Below, in pieces: positions 12,842-25,991 of a stretch of DNA of 64,000 bases. The translations under genes and the position numbers were made by a program. Each line of letters starts with the position of its first letter. Positions within the stretch are counted from its first letter, which is position 1. The notes below the pieces were generated by a model, which was not told the DNA's origin, searched no databases, and saw nothing but the letters and a program-made list of their open reading frames with translations. The DNA is from Turritopsis dohrnii (taxonomy: Eukaryota; Cnidaria; Hydrozoa; Anthoathecata; Oceaniidae), in contig BQMF02000053.1 in NCBI GenBank assembly GCA_027922465.2, positions 62,001 to 126,000 on the forward strand, written 5' to 3'.

Positions 12842-14934
12842 AGTCTGATGGCCTCTTTACTAAAACATATTTTGTACACTGAGCATAATAACTGACTGTC
12901 AACAATCAAAATCTGGATTTGGAATTCCCCGCTTCTGTACGCATTCATAAGATCAAATTTATATATAAAGAATGAATATTCATAAATTTTGTAATATCAA
13001 TGCGATCGGCACATGACCACTTGGGTAAAAAATAAATTAAAATAAATAAAAAAAATTAGAATAAATAAACGTTGCTAGCAAACAAATTATAAATTTACTA
13101 CTACAATCAAAAAAATGTCTAACAGCAAAGTGTGAGGTAGAAACGATAGTGAAAACGCAAAAGAAGGACGTTTTCTGATTTAAAATTTCCTTATATTCCT
13201 GTCTTTTATCTACACTTTTTCTTTCACTTTCTGGTTTCTTTTTATTTCATCATGCGTTGTTATTTCAGTGGGTCTGCAACAAGATAAAAATTACATTATA
13301 AGTTAAAATCAATATAATATAGTATTTCTTATAAGATCAAGAAGTCTAGAAAAAGCGTTTGATTTTTGATGAAGTCCGTCTACGGAATTACCCTTTATCC
13401 TTCAAACATATCTATAACCGTTTGCATGGGAGGGGTTTAGATATAACTACGCCTAATAGGAAGAACATATTGCAAAGTCTCTAATGTTAAAATTCTGATG
13501 AAAATCTCATGATACAAATCATCATGGAAATTTCGTTTCCCTGGAAAGTGTTATTTAACCAATGGCAAAACACTTTTCACTTTACCCACCCATCTTTATA
13601 CCTTTCCATCATAACCTGTTGTTGTGAAATGCTTAAGTTCTCTATGTAATAAGTACAAAGCGAATAATCGAATAATAACATGGAATAATTCAAGCGTTCT
13701 TTTAATTTGCATCATTTTCCTAACCACTTTCAACTTTGCTTATATTTCATATTCTTGTTTCGGAGCCATCCGTCATAATGTTGAATTTATGTCTATAATG
13801 AATAATTTTCCAACCCATACCTGGCAAAATTCAAAACCATTTTGTTGAAATAGAGGAATAGGTAATTAATTGTCTTGAGATGGCCAAATAACTAATTTGA
13901 AAACAACTCAAACAAATGATCCAATTAATAGCCTTTTTTCTTGTTTTAATTAATGTTGGACACCCTATTTGTAAGAATTCAAAATCGCTGTACTCAGATA
14001 AATTACCATTTCAAGCAGTCATATAAGCAAGAGTAAAATATCATTGGTCACACTGGTACAAAAACTTGATTTTGAAATAAACATAGTTTTTGTTCCCAAA
14101 AAAGTATTTAGGATCATTAAAAAGAGTTGTTAGGTGTTAGGTCCAGTTTGCAGTGAAAATCTTATTCCTTTCCTACGTTCCATCCTGCAGGGTAGTCTGT
14201 AATCTGTTTTCTAAAAAACACTGGGTGCCATTTATAATTACAAACAATTACTAAAAACATCTCCCCTCCAGCTCATTACGCCATTTGTTGTCCTTCATAT
14301 TTTTGCATAAAATAGTCAAAAATAGAAAAAAGTCATACAATGAACAAAGATTTCGTCAGATTCATAAGGTCGAGAAAAAATTGTGTCAGCAGTTTTCTTC
14401 TGAAATAATCTCCACGAGGGAGCCAATCATTTTTTATTTTGTTTGAGCGCATTTTTAAACGCTTATGGTGTTCTTTCGTTTCATGATGGAATATTCTTAA
14501 CTTTTTAGTCAAAATCATCTTAATATATCCTTAAGACATTCTTAGGGCCGTACCTAACTTTCTGTGCCCAGAAACTAAAGATAAAACTCAAAAGGCAAAA
14601 AAGGTTGATAGGAGAAAAAACTGCAACAAAACAGCAATGGAGACCGTCTCACGAGAGAATACTTACATTGGTAATTACAACAAAAATAACTAAATATAAA
14701 ACAAAATAAATTCTGACAAAATAAATTTTGAGCTCGCAAAATCTTAAGATGGCAATATTCTAAAGACTTCTAACTTTTTGGCCAATTTCATCTTAAGCAT
14801 TCTAATAAAGCGTATTCTTATAAAAAGCGTGTAATAAACAGCTCCTCGTTCCAGATTCGAGATTGAAAACATTTTATTGTTCGGTTATAGTGACGTAAGC
14901 TGATCTCTTAAAAAATTGGTACATTTTTTTTTCT

Positions 14935-14946
14935 GCTATATAAAAT
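14935..14946 (+). promoter_or_regulatory. Possible TATA element of gene 3A
   Basis: TATATAAAA follows a T-rich run and is kept at the matching place upstream of gene 3B (about 46372-46382). It lies about 600 bp before the ATG. The flank between is well conserved between duplicates. A splice acceptor (CATTTCGTAG at about 15490) just before the ATG suggests a 5'UTR intron. Tentative. Confidence 0.3.
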
Positions 14947-15539
14947 GTGATGGATTAGATGCTAACTGATGCTAACTGATGTGTATATGTTTCCAACTTA
15001 ACTATGTACTTCGCACAACCTCGCTTAAATATTGTGTCTCTTTGATAATTTTCATCCTTTTAATCTGGACCATGATACGGGTAATACAGATGTGTGATTC
15101 AGATCCAACGGTAAGATATATCACAAATCGGAATTTATGAACATGCAGCTCCTCAATTTTATTAGTGCTGTCATTCTAAAACCTGATATTATAGATTGTT
15201 GGCTTCATGTGTTCATTTCAATATCATCAGGCTCAATTTTGTTTACTTTTAAATTGATATTTTGCTAGTTTATTTGCAAACTACGCATCAATCATTTGTT
15301 AAAACTTGTTAATTGTTTTTTAATAGTTTTCCGTTTTCCACGAAGGCACAAACTCTTATATTTTCTTAAACGATATGGAGACGAATTGCAATTAAATGTA
15401 ATACAAGGGTAATATCTTATCAGGAACAGATATCAGGGTGTGAATTTGATAATAATTGATAAGAATGTAGATTTCACTTTCATTTCGTAGGATATTCTTC
15501 AATTCATCCAATTCAATTACAATTAACAAACTCTGAAGT

Positions 15540-18500
15540 ATGAACGGTGCAGTTTATGTGATTGGTGGTAGAGCCATCAGAGAAATGGCAAAAGAAATTG
15601 AAGTGGAACTTCCTCAACTTGAAAGCAAGAAATATACCGAAGAAGAATATTTTACTTTCATTGACAACAAGCCAGTACTTTGGGCAAGTACAGTTTTATA
15701 TTTCGTAGAGCAAAGTTAATATATTGCTGTTATGTATGAAAGTGATTCATACAAAAAACGTACATGGACATTTCTGTCTTTCTTTTACTTCAAGAGAAAC
15801 GTAAAACAGCTTTAAAATTCAAAACATGTTTTTTCAAAATTCAATTAATCATTCAATTATTTAGTCAAAGAATTCGCATTTAAATACAGTGAGTCCGAAA
15901 TAAAAAACATTCATACCTGTAAAATATTTACTTTCATTGACTAAATTATACATTTTGGTGAAGCTTGGGAGAATATCTATCCAATGGTTTAAAAACTTCA
16001 TAAAAAAACCCTAACATTTTAATAATTACACTCATTTGTAAGTCGAGGCCTCCTTCTTCTTCCCGGATACATTGTATAAAAGTTATAAAATTATATAGGA
16101 AAATAGCTCATTGGGCAAGCGTACCTATTGCTATTGACGATGTTTTTAACATGTTTTTTAGGTGGATACTTTAACCAACAGTCAACTGACAGGTAAAACA
16201 TAGAAGTTCCTCAAATAAATAGACATACTTAAAACAGTGTATTGAGTCTCTTGTAGATAGCCTTAAGACTAACCCTCATTGGGTAGAGGTGGCAATTATC
16301 CAAGGCTAATTACCTGGGTAATTACCTGGGGGCAATTTAATAATCATCCAAGGGGCAATTTTCCAGAGGGATCGGGGAACATATTCTACCTTGCCACCTT
16401 AGCAAGTAACTTTTGCATATGCAAACATTTTGAGAATTCGAGACAAAATGTGAAACAAAATATTTCCTATATTTCTCCTATCATTCCAGGTTATGTTACA
16501 ACTTTGATATTGAATATAACTCTCATTGATCGGGCTTAAGAATTATTTTATGTCTAATTTATTTCTTCACAATGCATGGAAAATTATACTGCGACGTAAG
16601 TAGCAAAATAAACTAATGTATTCCACTATAACTCTTGTTTATGCAAACTTCGATATAGTGTCGTCTCATGAATAATATTGCTAACGTCATAGTTATTCAT
16701 TTTCATCCTTAATTCTGATGTTCACTTTCATTTTCCATGCGAATGTTTGGACTTTATGTTTGTATTAAGGATAAACGTTAGCCAAGCAGTACAGTCTCTA
16801 TGACACTTCATTTATTATTTCTTAGAATTCACGGGAGTTTTTGCCGAATGGGACAGAGACAAGGATGGTATCATAGCAACCAAATACTTAGGTTCCATTT
16901 TAAGATCATTTGGGCTAAATCCAACGGAGACTCAGGTCATAGAATTGGCACATGAAATAGACATAGACGGTAGGTTTTTCCAAGAGCTTTGGATGGATTT
17001 GTAAAGGTATACTGTCACGTCCACAAAACATTCTTTATCACCACCAAAAAAGTGTAACCGTGCTAAAATGTCATGTTGCTTCAACAAGTAGATCAAAGAA
17101 TATCTAGCTTTTCTTCCTTCCTGTCTTGAGAAAGTCCTCAAAATAGTTCAGTATAAATTATCAGTTTAATAACGATGATAAAATATGTAAAAATTAGGGT
17201 ATATTGGTTTGAATTGAAATTGGAGGCTATTTGTTAATTCCGCTTTTTTGAAGGTTCTGGCGCAATCGAATTCCCTGAATTTTTAACGCTGATGGCTCGT
17301 TTAAAGAGGAAGATACTGGAAAAAACTGAAGATAATGGAGCCATTCAAAACAAATTGCCAGGTTAGCTGTGGTACACAGTTTTCAAAATTTGGATTACTA
17401 GAAAATTATGATTATTAGATTGCCTTCGAAAGTTATTGAAATTATATTACATTTTTCCAAGACATTTTCCTTATTTTTTCAAAAACCACTTTTTCATTTT
17501 TCACAAAAATATACTAGGCAAAAGAACTTGAAAATGGCTTTCCATCGATGTAAAAATTATTTTGAAATTCGGTATATTCATTTAAAAAACAGGAATTAAG
17601 GAACTTCTGGAAAATAGGCGTTTGGTCGGAGGAATTTCTCTTAGGAAATTTTTCGGTTCGCTAATATCACAACATTTTGTGGAAATAAACTTTTGCAACT
17701 CTAGCTAAAACTGCAAAAACCGAAAAACTTTCTTCAGTTTTAAGCTTCTTGTTCATTTCATGATTTGACAAAGTTAAACAAGTTAAAAAAATGTTTCATG
17801 GAGTGCTTTGTAACATTCGTTACGATTTTATCGTTACTCAAGTCGTTGGAAAATGAACACTAAATATGCTTTCTTGAAAAGATGCTTTAGCAATGTACTT
17901 GATTAACAATGCTTAGAGTCAGTGAATGATTCTACGATTTAATTCACATAAGAAACACTTAGCCAAGTTTCTTCAATTAATAATTGTATCCTACTGAAAT
18001 CATGATTGCTTACTTTTTCTTTACTTTTATCCACGTCAGAATCCTCCAAACACTTCGCACAAACTGATCATACACAAACAACGGACAATGAGAAGGCAAA
18101 AAATCATATCAAAACGTTCAAATTTTGCAATAGAAAGCGTTCGAATCAAAACGTTCGAAAATTACATAACGAATGTAACCGGGAAGTTACATCCTGTCTT
18201 TGCAGGAGAATAATTTTTGTTCAGAAGAGCCTAGGGATGTTACTTTTTTATGCAAGATCATCTATTCCTAACCTGAAAAACTAGTCCAGTTTGTTTTTTC
18301 AATAATCCCACTGTATCGACCAAAATAAAATAACGTATGTTACCCGTTATTCGTTAGAATTTAGCTTTTCCAAGTTCCAACCCTAATATTTTGTCTTGTG
18401 ATGCCTCCCACTTATTAAAAGTTTGTGGAAACTTTATGTACTTAGAAATCGAATTTGAACCAAAGCACTTTTCTTTCTTTCAATCTCATTGGAAGGTTTT

Positions 18501-19247
18501 TTCCAGTATAATGTGAAACGCCACTTAACATAATAAAAGCTCAATATTTGCTAATGATTTCGGGCAATTTCGTATCTTAAATGTATACATATGTACACAC
18601 TCCGCTAGGTGTTAAATACCTACTGTTGTCTTTGTGACATCGAAAAAACGTTACTCTGAGCAACTACGAACAGGTCAGACATTTTTACATTTTTTTTCGC
18701 GGTCAGTATTGTTACAGTTACTTAGAACTGTTTACCAGCGACGTTTCTACCAATTATTTAATGTATTTTTTGTGACGAAAAGTAATTTTTTTTAATGCTT
18801 GTGATACTGAATGCCGCACGTTTTTTAGAATGGCTCACTGACGACATTGACGGTAATGATCCTCCTGAAGATGACATGTACGAAGTTTTCAAAATCTTTG
18901 ACAAAACTGGTAATAAGTTTCAGATTTTCGGCAATTTTTTTTTATTTTTTTTTTAAATTTATATATTAGTTTTACACTTGTCTCTTCATTTTAAACAGAT
19001 ACAGGAATAATCAGTGCAAAGGAGGTGAGAGAGGTAGCCGAAAATCTTGGTGAGAAACTACAAGAAGATGATATTGCTGAAATCATAAAAACATTCGACC
19101 TTAATGGGGATGGAGTCATAAACTATCAAGGTAGTTATTGTTACGGCCTTGATTTATATAATGTGCCCATAATTTCCTTTAATCACCTTAATTTATCTTC
19201 CTGCAGAGTTTGTGGAGGTGCTGTCTCAACAACCAAATGATGTATAA
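15540..19247 (+). CDS. Calmodulin-like EF-hand protein, gene 3A (7 exons, 226 aa)
   Basis: Exons: 15540-15683, 16162-16192, 16826-16969, 17254-17361, 18829-18909, 18999-19130, 19207-19247 (681 nt, stop TAA). The 48-residue N-terminal exon ends VLW and is followed by VDTLTNSQLT, as in genes 1 and 2. EF loops: 1 at about residues 68-79 (DRDKDGIIATKY, Tyr in place of Glu at position 12); 2 at 104-115 (DIDGSGAIEFPE); 3 at 167-178 (DKTDTGIISAKE); 4 at 203-214 (DLNGDGVINYQE). A long charged linker, partly from the extra 81-nt exon, separates the two halves. Intron 1 uses a GC donor (TGG|GCAAGT), also present in gene 3B. A further exon at 18041 in a matching phase is possible but is not kept in 3B. 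Likely a calcium sensor with hands 2-4 functional; partner unknown. Confidence 0.85.
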
Positions 19248-20796
19248 ATATTTATGAGACATGTAGTAGTTCAAAGATTGTCGTTCTGCTGAAACAGATT
19301 ACGATCGAAATCAAGTCAACTTCGATGTGATTTAAGTTACAGTTTCCTTTTAGTATTGACATAATTTTAGTGTAAATATTTGTATACATATTTAAGCGTT
19401 GGACAGTCATGTCTCACCTGTGGAAAAACAAACAAATATATTTAATTTCAACCGTTAGTAGTAATAGGAACATTTAACGTAATACCGATAAATAACAACA
19501 AAACATATCACTCTGAAGTATAAATAGATGGATAATTAATCCAAAAAGCTCTTGCAAATATAGTTGATGTCCTTAAAACAAAGTTTATAAACAAACACAA
19601 GAATTTGTGGCCCTTTTGTCATATCAATCACTTCATCTATGCCTATATTTTCCTTCCTTAAAATGTAATTTTGTTTGCCAAAGCACATGTGGGTTGCCAT
19701 TTTAAAATGCTTCCCGCGTTGTACTTGTTGTTGGTGCGGGATGATGACACAGGTTTAAAAATACAGGAGGAATGAACTGCTTACAATTTTTATCGCACTC
19801 CGCTATCTCTGGAGCTGTGGAGCATAAGCGTAAACCAATAACCATCGATCTCCGCTAGCCAGCGTATTCCGATAGACATTAGCGGAATTCGGAAAAATCA
19901 TGTGTTGTTTACACGAAAATATGTTTCTATAGATTTGTAGGGAATTGTATACAACTTAGTAGAGTTGTTCGTGAATTTTTCCCTACAAAGTCATTAGAAA
20001 CTTCACATCAACACTTGAAATAAACGTGCAAAGTAATGATGTTTCTTTTGATACAAAAAAAGGCTTCAAATCTCTGAAGTACCGTTTTAGCAGAACAGTT
20101 TTAAAAAAAATTCTCACAAGTAATTGATTTCTTTTGTGTAACAGTCTCGTCGAGTTTACGAATCTCCCTAATTGTATGCCTAATAGGGTGTAAATATTGT
20201 GAAATTGTACTCTTTTAACATTATTGTGAATGTGATACCGCAAAACGAATTGCAAAGCTTTTTAAAACAAAATGTTTAGAAATAATGTCTAGCAATGACT
20301 TGCAAAGAGGTTTTTTTATAGCTTCAATTATTTCGTAGTGAGAGTTGAAGTATCTTAGAAATGGGATTGTTGATTATTTTATAGAGAAGCTGGTTCACAA
20401 ATTGCCTTGGAAAAAGTATTTATTTTGGCAACCATCTTGAACCTGCAATATTTACAAATATGTAATCTAAAGATAAGTTAATAGTCAATAGATATGAGGA
20501 CAAAACTCAGACGAAGTAGATTTCTCTCCATTTAATTGGGTAGTGGAACAATTCTTTTGTTTCGATGCAAACGGAGCTTTTTTGGCTACCTGTCGCAATC
20601 AATAGTGTTCAAGTAATTCCAGTTAATTTGAAAGGTAGCAACTATCAACTTTGTATATTTACAATCTTTGGAGCATGCGGTCTTCCTTGTCCTCTCTTCT
20701 TTCGTAACATTCAACAACTGTGCTTGACCATTTCACTTATTAAAGCACCAATTGATGCGCAATTGAAATAATTTTGAATAACGTTCCCATAACGTC
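19248..20796. other. 3' flank between gene 3A and the minus-strand WSC/SEA remnant
   Basis: Convergent intergenic DNA that aligns with 53299-54853. A roughly 300-bp part of it (about 19885-20175) has a third copy at about 44850-45060 and 45704-45760. I see no gene in it. Confidence 0.5.
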
Positions 20797-21887
20797 TCAT
20801 GTTCCTTCAATAGCATTGTCTCTTTTCGTTTTATGTAATACTTGATCATCAGATTTATGACCTTTAATCAAAGACTCGCTGACTAATGTTTTAGTTGTTT
20901 CAGATAGTTCCTCCCGCACTTCTCTTTTGGTTGAATTGTTGGAGTCCTTTTCTCCAAAGAGAGTATCAAACTCTTAATCTCTTTCATCCTCAGCTTCATT
21001 GTACATGTCTTCACTTTTTCGTCTCCTTAAAGAATTGCTATAACCTCTTTTTTCGTCATCTTTTTTGTAAGCAGTTGGCCACTCATCCGCCTCTGACCGT
21101 CTTGCTCTTATAATTGGTAGACCATTGGCAAAATGTATGACCCTTTTTGCATCAATTGTTCTCGTTTCTTTCGAGCTAACATATCTTTCCAGAAGAACAT
21201 TCTTAAAACGTATGGTGCTTCTTGAAAAATAATACGGAAATGAAATATACCTTTAGCACACAAGTAGTCGAAAAGATTTTCAATTATTAATTTATAATTA
21301 TTTTCAAATCAATCGTAAAAAAGCGGACTTCCGTTTCGGGTGAAAGTTAGAACTGGAAAATAAATTAACCCATGTTGATGATTCCAATTTGAATTGTTTC
21401 ATGCTCATATGGCAAAATAGAAAAAGCTTACTAGAGAATATGAATGGTATGAAAAATATTATAGGAAAGCCTATAATAAACAAAAAAAACAACATGTCAT
21501 CTTGTTTAAGTTGAAGTGAATGTCACTATTGAACATGATTGCAGTGCAAACATATTCCAAACTGATTTTCCAAAGTAATCATTTTGAATTATAGTCATTG
21601 TAAAATTTTATGGTCTATGAATCCCTTAAGAACTTTTTCTTTGAGGTTTTCAAAAGGATATTTCTATTTTGATCACATTACAATTTGAATCAATGAATTC
21701 ATCAATTTACTGCCGTGTGGTCAAACCGACCATACAAAAACTGCGGAAAATAAGTTCAAGTAAAGACTAACGACAGATGACCAAGGTTTGTTTTTACTTC
21801 GGTCCCAACATGGCTGATTTTGTACTTCTTTTCGTAACTTTCAATTTACTAGAGGTTTGCGTCAATCATTCGTGTCTTATAATTATA

Positions 21888-22740
21888 CATTTCCCCATAG
21901 GGCGAAGTATATGTTAAAACCGGCATTTTCCTTCTCCTTCTCCTCCTCCTCCTTCTTCTCCGTTCACTTTTATAGCCGCGGTTCAGAATGGAATTTTCGC
22001 CTAGCCGCCAAAGTAGATAAGAATAGAGGCTAGTCTACAGTCAAGTAGTACGCCATGTTTTTTCAGTCAGTGCGGATGGGCTGTGGAAGGTTTTTGCTTT
22101 TTCCACTAGCTTTTAAAATGATTCAAGAGAATTCAACGTTATATGCTGGAAATAAATCCTTTTAGTTCAGTATTGTCTTAAAAGGTTTCGTAAAAACTTT
22201 TGCAGAAACGTGTAAAAAACAGAATAATGTTGTTTTGTTTTTGTTGATGACAAAAATGCTATCTATGATGATGATGATTGGTAATTAAATGCTTGGAACA
22301 GCAAACCATTGAAGCTGTGATTTCAGTGCAAAGACGAAGATTCATTATCAATACAGGCGGAAGATTTATTTTTATTTTACATCCTGATAAATGTATAGCC
22401 CAACTGAACTGTGAAAGCACATGATATAATACAGCCACAAAGGAAACTCTTTTTGTGGATAACAACCAGTTCAACCAGTTATGTTAACTCAAAGAGTACA
22501 TTACAAAAACAGGAAGTAAAAACATGATGTCGTATATGCAATAAGAAGTTCAGAAAAACAATTACGTATAATATTTTAAAAGATTGATAACACATAATAA
22601 CTCAAAAGAATCTGGTCTAATGTGGTTCCCCGGATAGTCGTTCAATCTGACAACAGAAACATATTTTACTAATGAATTAATTCCATGATCACATATACCG
22701 TTTTGATACTGTATATATATATATATATGATATTTTAGTA
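21888..22740 (+). repeat. Helentron 5'-end region of the outer element (inverted to 34490-35319)
   Basis: This ~850-bp non-coding end matches the reverse complement of 34490-35319 with scattered differences. Landmarks are the CTTCTCC-rich tract, TATAGCCGCGGTTC and TAGATAAGAATAGAGGCTAG. The similarity shows that the outer and inner elements share the same 5' end and lie in opposite orientations. Confidence 0.85.
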
Positions 22741-22959
22741 AAAATTGATATACTGTCAATTTTCCTTACACAAACAACAAACGTATATTAATCAAAGCAC
22801 AATCCAACAAACAATCTGTAAATTAAATCAAGCCAGAATGCGAACTTTTATTTTCAGCTTTGTAGTGATTTGGTTATGGATGTGTAGTCTATTTTCAGTA
22901 CCGAAATCTGGTTTGTTTGTTGGTCAGCGCCGTAAGGTAGCTGATCTTTTATTTAACCG

Positions 22960-23268
22960 ACTGGTAGCCTTGTGGTAGAATGCTCGCTTCCTGTTCGGGA
23001 GGTTGCGGGTTCAATCCCCGACCGAGTCATGCCAGCGACTATAACAGTGTGAATCATTCCTCTCTGCTTAGCACTCAGCAAGAGAGTAGGAATGGTGTCT
23101 AGGGTGGTTGTCTAGTTGAGCGGTTTCTGTCATTACAGCTTCCGTAGCCCAAATGGGGGCTTTAAATGCTCTAGGACCTCCTTCGCAGGACCCTCATTGA
23201 TAACAGTACCTTAAGGAACTGAAAAGGCTATCCTGGGTAAACATTCGTAAATAAATAAATAAATAAAT
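22960..23268 (+). repeat. tRNA-derived SINE
   Basis: The head resembles a tRNA: GCCTTGTGGTAGAATGCTCG as the A-box region and GCGGGTTCAATCCCCG as the B box, with about 30 nt between. A body of some 200 bp follows, ending in an (AAAT)n tail at about 23249-23268. This is the classic SINE layout (pol III promoter, body, short-repeat tail). It lies in the non-coding 5' part of the outer Helentron. Confidence 0.8.
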
Positions 23269-23987
23269 TTCCCCGTGTCCGTCAGTCAGTCCGTGTGTGT
23301 GTAATGTTACAGTTCTTCACGCCCCAGTAAAACGCCCATTATTGCTAACCTTCAATTTTGCAGTTTAAAATGAGAAAGTTTAAGTTAAAGTAATTGCTTT
23401 TACAAGATAAGAGTGCTAGAATATCACATATAAGTTATTATAGACAAAATGTATTCAATTTCAGTAGTCATGAAAAAAGGAATTTTTTTTAAATGCGCCT
23501 TCCTTATTCTCACCCGAATTCCAGTGCATTCTGGGATCGAACCATTGCCATGCTGCTGTTTTAACCTTCATGGCGACGAGCTTTTAGAAGATAAGAGTGC
23601 TAGAATATTATCATCAAAGTATACTTGCGAAAGAAAAATATAATCACCAGAGTAACTGTTATAAAACATCTGCAACCACGTATCCAAATCTGAGATAAAA
23701 TTTTAAAAAGGAGGAAGAAAAAGAGCCAGGTAAGAAAAAATATCATAATTACCATGAGAAGACTAAACTGTGTTGTGTGGCTCTTGACTGTCGTGGAGTA
23801 ATTAGTTATTATATGCCCTTAAAGATTTTAAGTAAAGACTTGATAACAGCTTTAATTTGCCCCCATTATTGTTTAACTGATATAAAGTCCGAATTGTGAG
23901 GTTGCTCGTCATCTTAAAAACATTGGGAAAAAGATGGTGAACAAAGCAGAAAAATTGTTTCTCAGAGATATTGAGTTGTTATATTAT

Positions 23988-24798
23988 CTCAGGGGAAGAA
24001 ATTTTAGTGAAAATAAATTTGGTGGAATTAAAATTTGGCGGAATTAGCAGGAATCTGATTTGGCAGAATGCAAAAGTTCATTTAACTTGGCATTAAACTG
24101 GCCAGGAGGAATTTAATTTGGTGGACAAATAAATAATTACAGTGCAAAAACATTGTATCTATTTTAAAGTTTTTCAACAACAAATGATAACATAGCTAAA
24201 TCTCAGCAATGTTTAATATTGATAAGTAAATTAAAATTAGAGTCCTTCGTCATCCATAATAAAATTGAAGATGTCTCTATTGGATCATCATCTTAATATT
24301 TACCAGAATCATTAACTGGTTTCACTTTCAAAGACGTCATTTGTACTTGTCGGTAGGAGAGTGATGTTTTGGAAAGGATCAATTGTGGGCAAAGCTGCAG
24401 ACCTACTGTTGGCAGTGTCAACGATACCAGATTTTACAGCTGTTATTAACAGGAATTAGAGTGAACTTTAAGTTGTGATAAGTTATATTATAAATTATTT
24501 GCGCAAAACAATACTTACAACAAATTATACGGGACACGGATAGTTTTCATGAGAAACAATGAAGTTGTTTATCTTTTTTGCATATCTCTGATTAAAAACA
24601 GGAAATTAAATATGGTGGATAGAAAGACTTAAAATTTGAGAAGAATTTAATTTGGCAGATAACAGCAAACCATAAAATTTGGTGAGAATTTAATTTGGCA
24701 CATAACAAAAAACAAGATATAGAATTTAATTTGGTGGTTAAAGGCAAGTTTTATGAAATCTGCAAAATTATCTTCCTACCAAAATTTCTTCCCCTAAG
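23988..24798. repeat. MITE with AGGGGAAGAAATTTT ends
   Basis: The left end CAGGGGAAGAAATTTTAGT and the right end CAAAATTTCTTCCCCTAAG are inverted. The interior has many short repeats of the type AATTTAATTTGGTGG near both ends. About 0.8 kb, without an ORF. Confidence 0.7.
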
Positions 24799-24854
24799 GT
24801 TTGTAACTATGGCTCAATTCCAAACAATATATACTAGCATACAGTAAGTACCAT

Positions 24855-25327
24855 TTTCCTCTAATAAACGCTGCGGCGTTTACTACAAATTCCAGTTTTT
24901 GTATACTACGTTTAATATGGGGCGGCGTTCATCAGAGGGCGGCGCTTATTACGAAATGAAAAATGGACAGTAGCAAACTTTAACAATAATGCTTCCTTAT
25001 CCATAAAAAGGTTACAAAAGATTGTGTGAAAATGTTTTACACAAAAGATACGTTCACAAAAATGTCAAAGAAGAACAATATCACTGTCACCTTTCTTATG
25101 AAAACATTTATAGCAATCAATTACACATCAAATATTCATGCAAAAGTGAATGAATTTGCTGATAGAAAACAAATAAAACTATTAGCTATTAAACCAATTC
25201 TTGTTTAGCCTGTTTTCTATTAAACACGGCTTTTCAAGATGGAGCGTTTATTAGAGGGTGGCGTTTACTACAATTGTTCGGCGATAAGTGCGGCATTTAA
25301 TAGAGGGCAGCCTTTACTAGAGGAAAT
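24855..25327. repeat. MITE built on TAATAAACGC(T/C)GC repeats
   Basis: The left end TTTCCTCTAATAAACGCTGC and the right end GCAGCCTTTACTAGAGGAAA are inverted. The subterminal regions repeat GGCGGCG(T/C)TTATTA in both orientations near 24925-24950 and 25240-25310. The core is AT-rich, with no supportable coding sequence. Confidence 0.7.
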
Positions 25328-25522
25328 TCGTGAACAAGTATTCACTCCAAAATTTCAACAGAATTCTCACATGTGAAGTTTTATAAACATGTTAATGAAC
25401 TATTCATGTGCTCGCACAACGGATTCTTTCTACAAAATTTTGGTCACAATTAGATTTCATTTGAATGATTGGGTAAATAAATATGGCAGCCATAATGATA
25501 AATACAGCGTAAATTTATGCAA

Positions 25523-25991
25523 TACCGTAATGCATCGAATAAACGCCCCCTTCTTTTAAACGCCCCCCTCGAATAGACGCCTTCCCTTTTCAGGAGATTT
25601 TTAAATAAACGCCCCCCTCGAATAGACGCTCTCTAGAGAGGGGCGTTTATTAGAGACACACTAATAAAGGCATGTAGAACTACAACATTGCATTGTTTCA
25701 GCCTCAATGTTTTCATTTTGTATAAAAATATGGAAATTTGCGATAGACGCCTTTCTTTTTAAATTTTAAACTAACAGTTGGAAACTTTGTCTTTATTGAC
25801 GATGATCTTGAAGTTTAATTTTGTACATTTTTTATCGATGTTTATATATAATTTATATTTACGAAAAAGAAGAGTTTCACAAAAATTCAATAGACGCCCC
25901 CTCTTTTAAACGCCCCCTCGAATAGACGCCCCTCTAAAAATTCAAAAAATTTAATAAACGCCCCGGGCGTCTAATTGAAGCATTACGGTAA
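25523..25991. repeat. MITE built on AATAGACGCCCC / AATAAACGCCCC repeats
   Basis: The left end TACCGTAATGCATCGAAT and the right end AATTGAAGCATTACGGTA are inverted, with TA at the edges. Subterminal arrays of AATARACGCCCCC occur in several copies at both ends (about 25540-25640 and 25890-25970). The design matches the preceding MITE, but the ends differ. Confidence 0.72.

Larger units (their letters stand above)
11652..15539. other. Intergenic DNA between gene 2 and gene 3A
   Basis: It contains a truncated CAGTGGG MITE (12075-12180), a CAT/ATG microsatellite (about 12790-12841) and a block at about 13365-14840 that is absent from the right unit. It ends with the 5' flank of gene 3A. No open frame here is supported by conservation in the duplicate. 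Confidence 0.55.

Noticed and set aside
13624..13848. 74-codon ORF with a hydrophobic stretch
   Set aside because: No counterpart in the duplicate, no splice partner and no recognisable domain.
18041..18284. Possible additional exon of gene 3A after a CAG acceptor
   Set aside because: Phase would fit, but the acceptor is lost in gene 3B (GTGATAATCC), no donor in phase is convincing, and the flanking exons join well without it.
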